Both the position numbers and the translations under genes were made by a program. DNA of 64,000 nucleotides from Nitzschia sp. pyKryTriq1. Taxonomy: Eukaryota; Bacillariophyta; Bacillariophyceae; Bacillariales; Bacillariaceae. The stretch is taken from assembly GCA_956465555.1 (NCBI GenBank), contig OY101116.1:1798001-1862000 (forward strand), given 5' to 3'. Below, one piece after another: positions 53,529-62,681 of this stretch (position 1 is the first letter of the stretch; each line of letters begins with the position of its first letter). A model generated the notes under the pieces. It was not told where the DNA came from, searched no databases, and saw only the letters and a program-made list of their open reading frames with translations.

Positions 53529-55565
53529 CTAGGCCATCATTATCGTTTCATAGGTTCCTCCTTCTTGCTGATGACGTCTCGAAGGTCGTACAAAGTAATG
53601 TTCCATAAATTCGACCATCAAAATCGCACAGAGAACGACCAACAGTGCAACTGCGGCCCAGCCATACGCCCACCCGGCACCCGCCGTATCCTGACTGACT
53701 GTACTGGCCACCATCTTCCAAACAAAAGACGCCATTCCATAGGCGACTCCATCAACATACGCAGAAAAGAGTCCCTTGTGATTGCCAAAGGTGGTTCCCA
53801 CCAAACCAGGAATATGGTAAAACATGACAGCAATACCCATACTCATGCAAAAGGATGCAAAGATTTGGAAAAATAGTACGAGACCGGGAGCATCCATAGC
53901 TTGATAGAGAGTCGGAATGGCAAACAAAGCCATAGCATAGCACGAAGCAATCGTCAACATGTAGAGACGGGAAACAAATACTTTTCGCTGACGCTCCTGG
54001 GAAAGAGACGTAAAGTAGGTACCACAAACCGCCAAGCCCACAATCGTCCCCAAGGATGCAAAGATGCTGAGGCCGCTTGCCTTTTTCTGAGAGAGATAGC
54101 CCATGGAAGTGTCATGAAAATACGTGGTAAGGATACGTTCCGAAGTTCGAATCATACTCGAACCCGTATGAGCGAAAGCAACAATCCAAAAGGTTCCACT
54201 CTTTAGTACATGCTTCAAAGACGGCAATAGATTTTCCACTGCCAAGGAATGCAAGACATAAGACATGAGCCGCAGGAGTCGCCGCGGTTGGAGGAGTGGC
54301 AGATCCGAAAGCTGACGCAATAAGGTAGGATGCAGGGGATTTTGCGGTTCGTTGATTCGCTGGGGCGAGTCCGCCAGGAAGAGATAAGCAACCGAGGCTG
54401 CGATCATAGCCGCCCAGGCCCCCATGAAACATACCCATCGCCACTGGGACTCGTGTCGAAGAAAGGTAGAAAAGAAAGGAATCCCCACGAGCGATCCGAA
54501 TCGCGAAGCAATGGAAGTGATATAAATTCCTCCTTCGTACATGGTATGATTGGAGGTTGAAGAAAAATGTTGCTGGGGGCCGTAGTGTGTCGCGAGAATA
54601 ATCAAAATACAAGGCCACTGTACGCTTTGAAAGAATTCCACAAAGAAGCAAGCCCAAGTAACGGATGGAATGTCATTGCACAAGCTCATTACTAGGAGTG
54701 CCACGGATAAAAGGATCGAATAGAGTACCGATGTTCTTCGAGCACCCAAAACGTCTCCCATTGGCCCATTAAGAAACTTCCCACATGCGGTGCCCAAGAC
54801 TGCCGATGCCGCGGCCCGGGAGGCAAATCCAGAGTTGTCGCCAGCACCGTTGTCATCCGTGAGGAATACTTTGCCAATGGTAGGTATCAGTAGGACCGGC
54901 ACAGTCGTTGCCGCTGTCGTCAGCGTATAGGAAGCAAAGAGCGCCATATTGAGTGGATTCCAGATGGATCCTTTTGCTGCTGTGACATGCTCTTCCAAGG
55001 CGTCATTGTGATCATAGTCAAATGATTCCTCAAAGGGTTCTTCATACATGAATCCAAAGAAGAATCCTGAGAGACCTTTGGGGCGCGGTTCATCGTGCGT
55101 GTTTGAAAGAGTGCTAGTCGTAGTCTCCATGCTTGCATCCAAATCGATAAGAAACCGATTGCGCTCGGAAGGGGTACTCGTATTAGCGATATCGTTGCCT
55201 CTTTGCATTGATGGGAAAAGGCTATTTGTAGTAGAATCGCTTGCAGTAGTTGTATGAAGTTCTCGCATGCCGCCGGTCTGTTCGTACTCGTACTGTTGTG
55301 TCGGGTGGTCCTGGTACGGCCGCTGGCGTGGTCGTTGTCGCTGTCGCACCGGGAGAAGAGGCGTCGAGGTGCTGGGAGAGCGATGTTTTTGCTGGGAGCC
55401 CGTAAAGGAGGGGGGCAGGGGGATCTTCCATTCATCATCCTCGTTTCGTTGGTTTTCTTTGGAGGATGCCGAATTCCTTTTTGACTTTGGTTTGTCACTC
55501 TGCGTATTTGTATTTGTATTCGTATTCGTACTGGATCGAAATCCATCGTCTTTTTTCATTGCCAA
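53529..55565 (-). CDS. Major facilitator superfamily transporter
   Basis: 678 aa, single exon. A long hydrophilic N-terminus of about 200 residues carries Asn-Thr repeats (NTNTNTNT), basic and polar stretches and no signal peptide. It is followed by twelve-helix MFS architecture: NMALFASYTLTTAATTVPVL, the loop motif GPMGDVLGARR between helices 2 and 3, CFFVEFFQSVQWPCILIILA, WRWVCFMGAWAAMIAAS, a cytosolic loop with PQNPLHPTLLRQL, then FWIVAFAHTGSSMIRTSERI and the C-terminal helices. The pattern suits the organophosphate:phosphate antiporter-like (SLC37/GlpT) branch, but the substrate is uncertain. Bases 53529-53862 are shared with the truncated copy. Divergent from the GH10 gene. Confidence 0.88.
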   Translation of the reverse strand: MAMKKDDGFRSSTNTNTNTNTQSDKPKSKRNSASSKENQRNEDDEWKIPLPPSFTGSQQKHRSPSTSTPLLPVRQRQRPRQRPYQDHPTQQYEYEQTGGMRELHTTTASDSTTNSLFPSMQRGNDIANTSTPSERNRFLIDLDASMETTTSTLSNTHDEPRPKGLSGFFFGFMYEEPFEESFDYDHNDALEEHVTAAKGSIWNPLNMALFASYTLTTAATTVPVLLIPTIGKVFLTDDNGAGDNSGFASRAAASAVLGTACGKFLNGPMGDVLGARRTSVLYSILLSVALLVMSLCNDIPSVTWACFFVEFFQSVQWPCILIILATHYGPQQHFSSTSNHTMYEGGIYITSIASRFGSLVGIPFFSTFLRHESQWRWVCFMGAWAAMIAASVAYLFLADSPQRINEPQNPLHPTLLRQLSDLPLLQPRRLLRLMSYVLHSLAVENLLPSLKHVLKSGTFWIVAFAHTGSSMIRTSERILTTYFHDTSMGYLSQKKASGLSIFASLGTIVGLAVCGTYFTSLSQERQRKVFVSRLYMLTIASCYAMALFAIPTLYQAMDAPGLVLFFQIFASFCMSMGIAVMFYHIPGLVGTTFGNHKGLFSAYVDGVAYGMASFVWKMVASTVSQDTAGAGWAYGWAAVALLVVLCAILMVEFMEHYFVRPSRRHQQEGGTYETIMMA

Positions 55566-56226
55566 CTACTGTAGTCTACCGTATTTGTTGTTTCTTGCAC
55601 AGTGCGGATGAGTTGTGCCGTATTTTGCGTTTTGCTGCTCTACATTGCGTCAAGAGGTGAGGAGTGAGGAGTGGCCGTTGTCTTTGTCCGATTGTCGAGT
55701 GGGTTTTGCCTGCCGTGGACTTCATTCTAAATGCCAGTCGGCATCGCGGATATTTTAAAGTCGATTGAGTCCATTTTCAAATCCATGTCGCCGGCTGGAT
55801 GTCCAAGACTATGACTAACGTGACTCAATCGTGATGCGAACCCGGACGCCGGACGCCGACAAACCGCTGTGGATGTCCATTACCCCCAAGCCATTTGACA
55901 CATACCAAACAACTTTATCGAATAAAAATGAATCAGGTTTGCAACTCGGGGGTTCAGTCTTGAATCTTGGGTTTGTTTCTTCTTGATGCCATCATCATCA
56001 TGCATCGAGAACCCAGAACTGAGAACACTGTCTGTTGGACGCGCGACAATTCTTCATCAACCTTGACGACAACTCCTCCCTCCTCCCTCTCTGTCGTTGC
56101 GTCGTCGCTGCTGCACCCATAGAAAGAAGAAAGAGAAGGTAACTCGAGAAAAAAACTTCAAAGTACTAACATCAGACTAACCGCAGCGCACCACACCGCG
56201 AACCGCACCGCTCTGTTCCAAGCAAG
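55566..56226. other. Divergent intergenic region, MFS / GH10
   Basis: 661 bp, presumably both promoters. No gene, repeat or clear motif seen. Confidence 0.5.
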
Positions 56227-57627
56227 ATGTACGAAGACGGTGTCGACGGCGATTCCTTACGCGAAGTTCTCGAAAAGGCCTGCAAACGCGTCGACTTGGG
56301 TGCCGCCGTGATTCCCAAGGCCCTGTTGAATCCCGACGTCGATGAATTCCCACTAGACATTCTGCTAGCCCATGGGGACGTCAGTGATGGTGTCGATATC
56401 CGTGCCTTGCGAGAAGGCGTGGCGCCAGATGATTTTAATTTGCACTCCATGTCGACGACTGCGAAATCGAATCGCTATTCTCGAACTTTGCAGCGCGAAT
56501 TCAACGCCGTCGTGGTCGAACATCACTTGAAGTGGGCGCCGCTATGTGTCTCGGAACCGGGGCCTCTGGCAGACGGTAAGCCCAGTGATCGTCTGGGACG
56601 CTACGACTTTCATCACGCCGATGCGATCGTCGATTGGGCGATTCGCCATCGCATGAAGGCCAAGGGCCACGTACTGTGCTGGCATGTCACCTCACCCAAT
56701 ACTCTTTTGGAAGACATGACACCCGCCCAAGTTGAAGAAGAGCTGCGGCGGCACATCTTTACCGTCATGGGACACTTTCGAGGACGGATTCGTGTCTGGG
56801 ATGTAGTCAATGAAGCTCTCGCACCGGATGGCTCGCTCGCAGAAAATGTCTTTTTTCGTAAGCTTGGGCCCTCGTACATTGAAAAATGCTTTCGATGGGC
56901 ACATCAAGCCGATCCTGACGCTATATTACTGTATAACGACAACAAAGTAGAAGGAATGGATGGACCCAACAAGTCCAAGGCGGATGGCTTTTATCATTTG
57001 CTGGCAGATCTACTCAAAAAGGGAGTTCCTGTGCACGGCTGTGGAATCCAAGCTCACTTCAATGGGGCTGGTGTCGGCCGCAATCGACCGCCCACCCCAC
57101 GAATGGTCAAGAACCAGATCCATCGCCTGGGGGAACTGGGTCTCACGGTCAATATCTCCGAGATGGACGTCCGGGTCAGCCAGCTCGATCCCAATATACG
57201 GCAGATTGCGCAACGGCAAATTTATCGAGATATCATTGCCGCCGCTTTGAGCGAGGCTTGTTTCGACGGAATTTGGTTGTGGGGATTCACAGATCGTCAT
57301 ACATGGGTCACGCACTTTTACCACGATGATGAACCTCTCATTTTTGACGAAGATTACGGACGAAAAGAAGCCTACTATGGCTTGCGCGAAGCATTGAGTT
57401 CCATCACTCCTAATGGCATCGTGGGTGCCAATGTTCCTCTGGATTCCGATGTCGACGAGGAGGGAAATTCGTGGGGGCATATGTGGATGCAACCAGAACC
57501 TGAACCAAGTGCACAAGACTATGCCGAATCGGCGCGGAGTGAACAAAGCGATGACGATTTCGACGACGACGACGGCGACGATGCAGGAAACGATAAACCG
57601 GACTGGGAGATCCCCCAGATCACGTGA
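56227..57627 (+). CDS. GH10 family endo-beta-1,4-xylanase-like glycosidase
   Basis: 466 aa, single exon. The TIM-barrel GH10 fold begins near residue 10 (SLREVLEKACKRVDLGAAV) and includes REFNAVVVEHHLKWAP, GHVLCWHVTSP, the acid/base Glu E196 in WDVVNEALAP, and the nucleophile E312 in NISEMDVRV; later ACFDGIWLWGFTDRHTW matches the conserved barrel end. Both catalytic residues and the substrate-binding W/H are present, so activity is expected. No signal peptide and no carbohydrate-binding module; the C-terminal 60 residues are an acidic low-complexity tail (DDDFDDDDGDDAG). GH10 enzymes are usually secreted, so the intracellular form is unusual. A missed upstream exon is possible. Confidence 0.92.
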   Translation: MYEDGVDGDSLREVLEKACKRVDLGAAVIPKALLNPDVDEFPLDILLAHGDVSDGVDIRALREGVAPDDFNLHSMSTTAKSNRYSRTLQREFNAVVVEHHLKWAPLCVSEPGPLADGKPSDRLGRYDFHHADAIVDWAIRHRMKAKGHVLCWHVTSPNTLLEDMTPAQVEEELRRHIFTVMGHFRGRIRVWDVVNEALAPDGSLAENVFFRKLGPSYIEKCFRWAHQADPDAILLYNDNKVEGMDGPNKSKADGFYHLLADLLKKGVPVHGCGIQAHFNGAGVGRNRPPTPRMVKNQIHRLGELGLTVNISEMDVRVSQLDPNIRQIAQRQIYRDIIAAALSEACFDGIWLWGFTDRHTWVTHFYHDDEPLIFDEDYGRKEAYYGLREALSSITPNGIVGANVPLDSDVDEEGNSWGHMWMQPEPEPSAQDYAESARSEQSDDDFDDDDGDDAGNDKPDWEIPQIT

Positions 57628-58208
57628 AAATGTGCTGGTGTATGCAGTAGAACGGATGAATGTTGATCGAGCGCCCAATTGCTGTTATTGTGTTGAAGTA
57701 GTAGAATGTTGCGGTAAAAGTCTAGCTATGTTTCTATGTTGCTATCTTGATACCTCCTCTTTGGTAACATAGGGCGCCATCCCAAAGAATGCGGGATAAA
57801 CTTGGCTACCGCTGCTAAACAAGGGAGCCTAGTAAGGATCCATACCCCTTCGTTTCACATCGTCGTCTACTAGTAGTACAAACCATCCTTGATCCTTGGA
57901 AGGCTGCAACAACCAAAAACCACAGTAGAGTACAATGCCCCCAACGACTCCTTCACTCACTACTGGGGCGCCCCGCCCACCCCCCCACCCCCCCCCCCCG
58001 AAAAATACATGCAAGTACGAAGTACTATTTACCGTACCTGGTACACTGTACCTATACCGTTGCGCGTACGGTGTGTATCATACTGTAGAGAGAGGAGTGC
58101 GTGGCATCTGCAGGCCCATCAGCAACGGGCAACGACCGCAGAGGAACAATAGTCTCATCGACTGAATGATCTTGGAGGCTATGGTACATACCTACTGGTA
58201 ATACAAAG
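57628..58208. other. Intergenic between GH10 and GH39-like genes
   Basis: 581 bp holding the gene-fragment copy (57707-57909) and a C-run (57971-57999: CCCCGCCCACCCCCCCACCC and on) whose complement is G-quadruplex-prone. Otherwise GTAC-rich. Confidence 0.7.
57707..57909 (-). pseudogene. Decayed copy of the 3' end of the NTF2-like/membrane gene (60012-60204)
   Basis: Aligns in the same orientation with the last ~55 codons and 3' flank of the gene at 60042-61931. Starts TGTTGCGGTAAAA, ends GGAAGGCTGCAA. About 27 bp around the stop codon are replaced by TAACATAG. Small insertions look like local tandem duplications: ATCCTTG doubled near 57888, CTATGTT doubled near 57730, TAGTAG-type extra bases near 57868. 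The coding frame is broken. Confidence 0.9.
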
Positions 58209-59930
58209 ATGGCATCATCCGCTTACTATTTGGCAACGTTCGCTACTGTGCTGCAATCCTTGCTGCTGGTTCAAGGATTGTCCGTAATATTTGCTGCAAA
58301 CAGTCATAGTTCAACGGCGGTAGACCAGGACGTCTTGACTGATTGGTGGGAGAATGTCGAGGCAATATCCAAAACGGTGGCAACGTTGCAGGTCGTTGCC
58401 AATCCTTTGTTGAATACTAAAACATCTCCGATTGCTTCCAAATTGTTCCAAAACTTGAATCACTTGCAGGCGGATTTGGTTCGTTATGTTCCTTGGTATC
58501 CGTATCCACTGGTAGGAGTGGCCGAACTGGAACCCCCCAATGCTGAGACGCGCCAAACATTCTGGAATTTTTCGTCCTATTTGCAGCAGCAGTTTTTGGA
58601 TACCTTTCATGCCGTGACCGATCCCCCAGTAGTAATAGCAGCAGCGGGAGCAGAAGCAGCCTCCGATGACGACGACGACGACGATGATGATTCGAAGATC
58701 CGCAGCAGCAGCAGCAGCACCGAGCTGCAAAAGCGAGTCATCATTAATTTCTCGACGCAGCCCACTTGGATGTTCGACACTACCGACTGGAGCTACAATA
58801 ACCAAGATCCCAACAAGGCAAGTTGGAATTATCCTCGAGGACGCTGGATCAATACGACCACCCAACTTGTGGCCGACTACTATGGACGCTTGGCTTCTTG
58901 GATCATCCAAGGATCCTTCTTGGATGAATTTGGAACCCTCATTGATGGTGGACCCGCATTGGGAGACAAGGTTACACACTGGGAAATTTTCAACGAGCCC
59001 GAAGCCGAGCATCGACTGACTCCCGAGGAATACAATATCTTGTTTGATGCCGTGGTTCGAGCCATTCGAAAGGCTGCCGATCCGGATCATCGCATCCGAT
59101 TTGTGGGCATGGCGTTGACAGGACACAACGAATGGGACTTTTGGAGAACCTTCTTGACAAAGGAAAACCACGACCGGGATGTACAGGATGCCGTGGCGTC
59201 TGGTATGGCGTCATTTCATTGGTATGGAAGTCCATCGTCTCGGACCAACGTGTCTACCTTTGTCGAACCCTTTGAACAGATCTATACATTTCTCAAGGAA
59301 GTAGACACCATCATTGCCATGCGAGATCAAATGTCTCCGACCACTGGTTTGGCCATCAATGAAGCCGGAGTGATCCCTCCGAATGACAACACGATTGGAG
59401 CGGAAGACTCGCCGCCCATTTACTACAACATGGTAGCCGCAGTCTACACAGTCCTTGTTTCTGAATTATCAGTCAAGGGCGTCGATGTTGTTGGATCCAG
59501 CCAATATTGTGGCTGTCCTGAAATCCCATTGTGGGATATCCCAGATCGTCAATACCCAGGAGTGTCCATGACGAATTGGACTACGGGTAATGGCAACCCA
59601 CGGTATTGGGCACTGAAACTGTACCTCCAACACTTTGGTCCGGGCGACAGGATCGTCTCCTCCTCAATATTAGTCGGGGCCGCCAACAACAAGAATAGCA
59701 AGATTTTCCTTCAAGCTCGGATTACTGCCGGCAATAACCAATATGCCGTAATTGTGGTCAACAAGAGTAATCAGCCACAGACTGTGAAACTGAAACACCC
59801 TCTTTTCTTGGGGGCCAGCGTCAGCATTGTAGATGAAACGACGCACGATCAACCCTGGAAGGAATATATATCCAATTCCACATGGCTCGATTTGGAACCG
59901 TTTGCAGTGGCGGTCGTTCTTGTAGAGTAG
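58209..59930 (+). CDS. Secreted clan GH-A glycosidase, GH39-like
   Basis: 573 aa, single exon. An N-terminal hydrophobic stretch (YLATFATVLQSLLLVQGLS) suits a signal peptide. The TIM-barrel shows the acid/base Glu E263 in THWEIFNEPEAE and the nucleophile E385 in LAINEAGVIP, with SFHWYGSP between, the arrangement of GH39 and neighbouring GH-A families. A C-terminal beta-sandwich-like region (FLQARITAGNNQYAVIVVNK to the end) follows. An Asp run (residues 153-161) and Ser run (166-170) make an acidic insert within the barrel. Possible substrates include beta-xylosides or glycosaminoglycan-like polymers; the specificity cannot be inferred. Confidence 0.82.
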   Translation: MASSAYYLATFATVLQSLLLVQGLSVIFAANSHSSTAVDQDVLTDWWENVEAISKTVATLQVVANPLLNTKTSPIASKLFQNLNHLQADLVRYVPWYPYPLVGVAELEPPNAETRQTFWNFSSYLQQQFLDTFHAVTDPPVVIAAAGAEAASDDDDDDDDDSKIRSSSSSTELQKRVIINFSTQPTWMFDTTDWSYNNQDPNKASWNYPRGRWINTTTQLVADYYGRLASWIIQGSFLDEFGTLIDGGPALGDKVTHWEIFNEPEAEHRLTPEEYNILFDAVVRAIRKAADPDHRIRFVGMALTGHNEWDFWRTFLTKENHDRDVQDAVASGMASFHWYGSPSSRTNVSTFVEPFEQIYTFLKEVDTIIAMRDQMSPTTGLAINEAGVIPPNDNTIGAEDSPPIYYNMVAAVYTVLVSELSVKGVDVVGSSQYCGCPEIPLWDIPDRQYPGVSMTNWTTGNGNPRYWALKLYLQHFGPGDRIVSSSILVGAANNKNSKIFLQARITAGNNQYAVIVVNKSNQPQTVKLKHPLFLGASVSIVDETTHDQPWKEYISNSTWLDLEPFAVAVVLVE

Positions 59931-60041
59931 ACTAGCTAGAGTAGAGTAGACTACTACTACTACTACTACTACTAGGCAGTTTGATCTACTTGGTGTCTTC
60001 TTTAGATGACATTGTTGCGGTAAAAAAGTCTAGCTATGTTG

Positions 60042-61931
60042 CTATCTTGATACTTCCGCTTTGGAGGGCAGGGGATCTCGAAAGGTCAAATAAGCGGCCA
60101 TCCCAAAGAACGGGATAAACTTGGCTGCCACTGCTAAGGGAGCCTTAGGATCCATACCCCTTCGTTTCACATCGTCGTCTACAAACCATCCTTGGAAGGC
60201 TGCAAAGATCGCCAAATCGACCAGAAAGCTTGAGCCCACTCGGTCAATGCTCAGTAATTCCAAGAAACTCGTGAGACGTTCATGGAACCCTCCAAAGTCG
60301 GACGCTCGCGCAAAAATACCCCAGAATATTGAACCAGATCCTACCACTGTCAAAAAGGGTGCCAAAAAACGACTTTCTGTGATTTGCGCCACCTGCCCCA
60401 AGTCCTCCATGTACACTACACCATCATCTTGTTCGTTGGATCTCGTAACCAAGTAGGGGAGAAGGAAGGCGGATGTCAAAAATTGCATCCCAGCCACCGT
60501 GGGGAGCATGGGCAAGACGTTGGGTTTGTTGGGTCGGTCATCACTGAGGAATCCAGCGAATAAGGCCGCCCACGACAAGAGAAGATTGAAGACACCTTCC
60601 AACATGGGGTGGACAACAGGAGCAAAGGGCAAGTGAAGGATTGGGCTCACCAAGAAAAAGTTCAAGGACAGATCGCGAACTTCTTCCCATGTGCGCTGCT
60701 CGAGTGCAGTCGCAGGAAGACCGTAGAACCAATCGGAGAAAAAGACAACATACATGTACGTAATCCAGGTGACCAAGGGGATAAAGCGAAGCGGTTCATT
60801 CGACAGTTTGGTGGCGATGGATTGCACCACCAGCGATACACCGCCCGTTTTGAACACGGCTGGCTCAACGAAATCAATTCCTTTGGTGATCTTTCCAGCT
60901 TCGATATTGTAAAACGAGCATCCTCGTGTGAAGAAAAGCTCTTCTTCGTTGCTTTCGACGTGCCATTGGACTAGAATTTTGTTGTCACCAATGATTTGGT
61001 CGTCGACACAAAATTCAAAAGTCGAAGGAAAACTGTCTGCACAAATTTTCAAGTGTTTTTCCAGAGCTTCTTTGCCTTGAAAGGGGGCCGGAAAGGCGGT
61101 GTCGTCGTATTCGCAAAACTCGGAGAAGAGGGAGCATGCCTTGACCATGTCACGTTCGTTCCATGCGGCAAAATATTCTTCTGGTAGTGTCGTAGAGGAG
61201 GAAGGTACGCTTGCCTTGGGAAAGAACCAGCTCATTGGGCTGTTCGACGTCGTCGTGGATGTGATGTCAGCGTCCATATCAATTGTTGTCGTTGCTTGGG
61301 TATTTTCTGTCCCATCTTTGGATTTGAAGAGATCGGCGAACGCTGTCGCTCTTCGTAGCAGTGTCAAGTTGGCTTCCCCCGACTTGTTGTTTTCTTTGAC
61401 TAAAAATACTTTCTTGATGAGCCCCGAATCGGGATCAAGAGTAAAAGATGCTGCACCCTTTTTGTCGAAGGATCCGTCAGCCCTTTGAGTATGAAATCTA
61501 ACCCCAATTTTTTTCGAAATGTCGTCGTAGGCAACATCCTCGACGGCAATTTTGTCACTATTGTTGGAAATTTCGGACGAAAGACGCAGTATCCTCTCGA
61601 GCTCTTCCTTGCCCACGAAGGGTCCCGGAAAAATGGCATCTTCAAATTCAATATCGTCGTCGACTAGATTCGTGGCCTCTGTTATTCGGTTGGCATTCCA
61701 TTCTTCAATGAATTTCTCGGCAATAGTTTGAGTGGGGTTGGATGGAATGGAGAGAAGATTTCTGCTGTTGAGTAAATCCCCGAAAGGGTTGGCGACCATC
61801 TTCATTGCCGCCGATCTGTATTGATATTGTCCGAAACATTTACCATGTCGCATTGATTTTGTTGAAAGAAAGGAAAAACCAAACGGCGCAGCTGACAAGA
61901 GTAGAAAACTGAGTATGAATAATCTGGTCAT
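60042..61931 (-). CDS. Plastid-type protein: two NTF2/SnoaL-like domains plus membrane domain
   Basis: 629 aa, single exon. The N-terminus (MTRLFILSFLLLSAAPFGFSF) is a signal peptide followed by an F-containing junction, consistent with plastid import. Two SnoaL/NTF2-like domains, about residues 68-180 (AEKFIEEWNANRITEATNLV; PFVGKEELERIL) and 245-350 (PEEYFAAWNERDMVKACSLF; PFQGKEALEKHL), are internal repeats. Residues ~370-629 hold about six hydrophobic helices (FIPLVTWITYMYVVFFSDWF, MLEGVFNLLLSWAALFAGFL, AIFAAFQGWFVDDDVKRRG). Related membrane parts occur in algal and plant chloroplast proteins, but I know no function. Probably a thylakoid or envelope protein with lumenal or stromal ligand-binding domains. 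Confidence 0.75.
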   Translation of the reverse strand: MTRLFILSFLLLSAAPFGFSFLSTKSMRHGKCFGQYQYRSAAMKMVANPFGDLLNSRNLLSIPSNPTQTIAEKFIEEWNANRITEATNLVDDDIEFEDAIFPGPFVGKEELERILRLSSEISNNSDKIAVEDVAYDDISKKIGVRFHTQRADGSFDKKGAASFTLDPDSGLIKKVFLVKENNKSGEANLTLLRRATAFADLFKSKDGTENTQATTTIDMDADITSTTTSNSPMSWFFPKASVPSSSTTLPEEYFAAWNERDMVKACSLFSEFCEYDDTAFPAPFQGKEALEKHLKICADSFPSTFEFCVDDQIIGDNKILVQWHVESNEEELFFTRGCSFYNIEAGKITKGIDFVEPAVFKTGGVSLVVQSIATKLSNEPLRFIPLVTWITYMYVVFFSDWFYGLPATALEQRTWEEVRDLSLNFFLVSPILHLPFAPVVHPMLEGVFNLLLSWAALFAGFLSDDRPNKPNVLPMLPTVAGMQFLTSAFLLPYLVTRSNEQDDGVVYMEDLGQVAQITESRFLAPFLTVVGSGSIFWGIFARASDFGGFHERLTSFLELLSIDRVGSSFLVDLAIFAAFQGWFVDDDVKRRGMDPKAPLAVAAKFIPFFGMAAYLTFRDPLPSKAEVSR

Positions 61932-62681
61932 TTTTTTAGCCTTTCGACAAGAACTTAGAGCGCCGACAACAGTTTTTTTGGTAATCGTAGCAATATTGGG
62001 CTTGTCAGCAGCAGCTCGGACTACTCCTGTACTAACTAGAGAGAGAGATAGGTGGCTGCTGACTACAAGTTCGTACTTGCAAAAGAGATGATGATGGCGA
62101 TGATGATGGAGTCGGTAGTTGGTGGTGTGGTTGGGGTGATGTCATCGGTCGAAACACTACCTGGTACCGAATGATGATGGCGATGAATGATGAAGCAGAC
62201 AGTGTGATGTGGTGGGAATTCTTGAGATAAAACAAGACACGTCATCACCAATGAGGAAACCCCTAATTATGCTTGCGTCATGTCACTTGGAAATAACGGT
62301 CAGCCATATTCGGACTTCAAAAATGATGCAGGCGAGGCGCGCAGTGATTGCTACCGGTACCCGGTACCAGGTACTGTAGACGTACCGTACCAGGTACCTG
62401 GTACGGCGAACCGGTACAAGTACCAGTACCGCCGACAACGGCAGCCGCGAGCCGCCACGTCCAACCAGAACAAAGCAGCAGCAGGCTTCTCCAATACTGT
62501 AAGTACAGTAAGCTGCCACCCATCACCTGTGCGTGGAACAACGAACACAACAAGCAAAAAACCCGAAGACGGGCCTTCGCAGCTTCATTCATTCTTCCGA
62601 TCACCGTGTCATAAAAAGACATCTCCTCTCCTCGTTAAACGACGACAATCAATAAATCTGCGAAGCTAGCTTTTCACCAAG
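61932..62681. other. Divergent intergenic region
   Basis: 750 bp. Short ATG-rich ORFs are low complexity. From about 62350 to 62440 the sequence is a dense cluster of GGTACC and CCGGTA palindromes (GCTACCGGTACCCGGTACCA...GGTACCTGGTAC). No gene seen. Confidence 0.6.

Larger units (their letters stand above)
50962..53862. repeat. Segmental duplication, block B copy 2 (B2)
   Basis: Copy of 42024-44924. Its right end lies inside the complete MFS gene, so this is the parental location of block B's 3' boundary. Confidence 0.95.
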
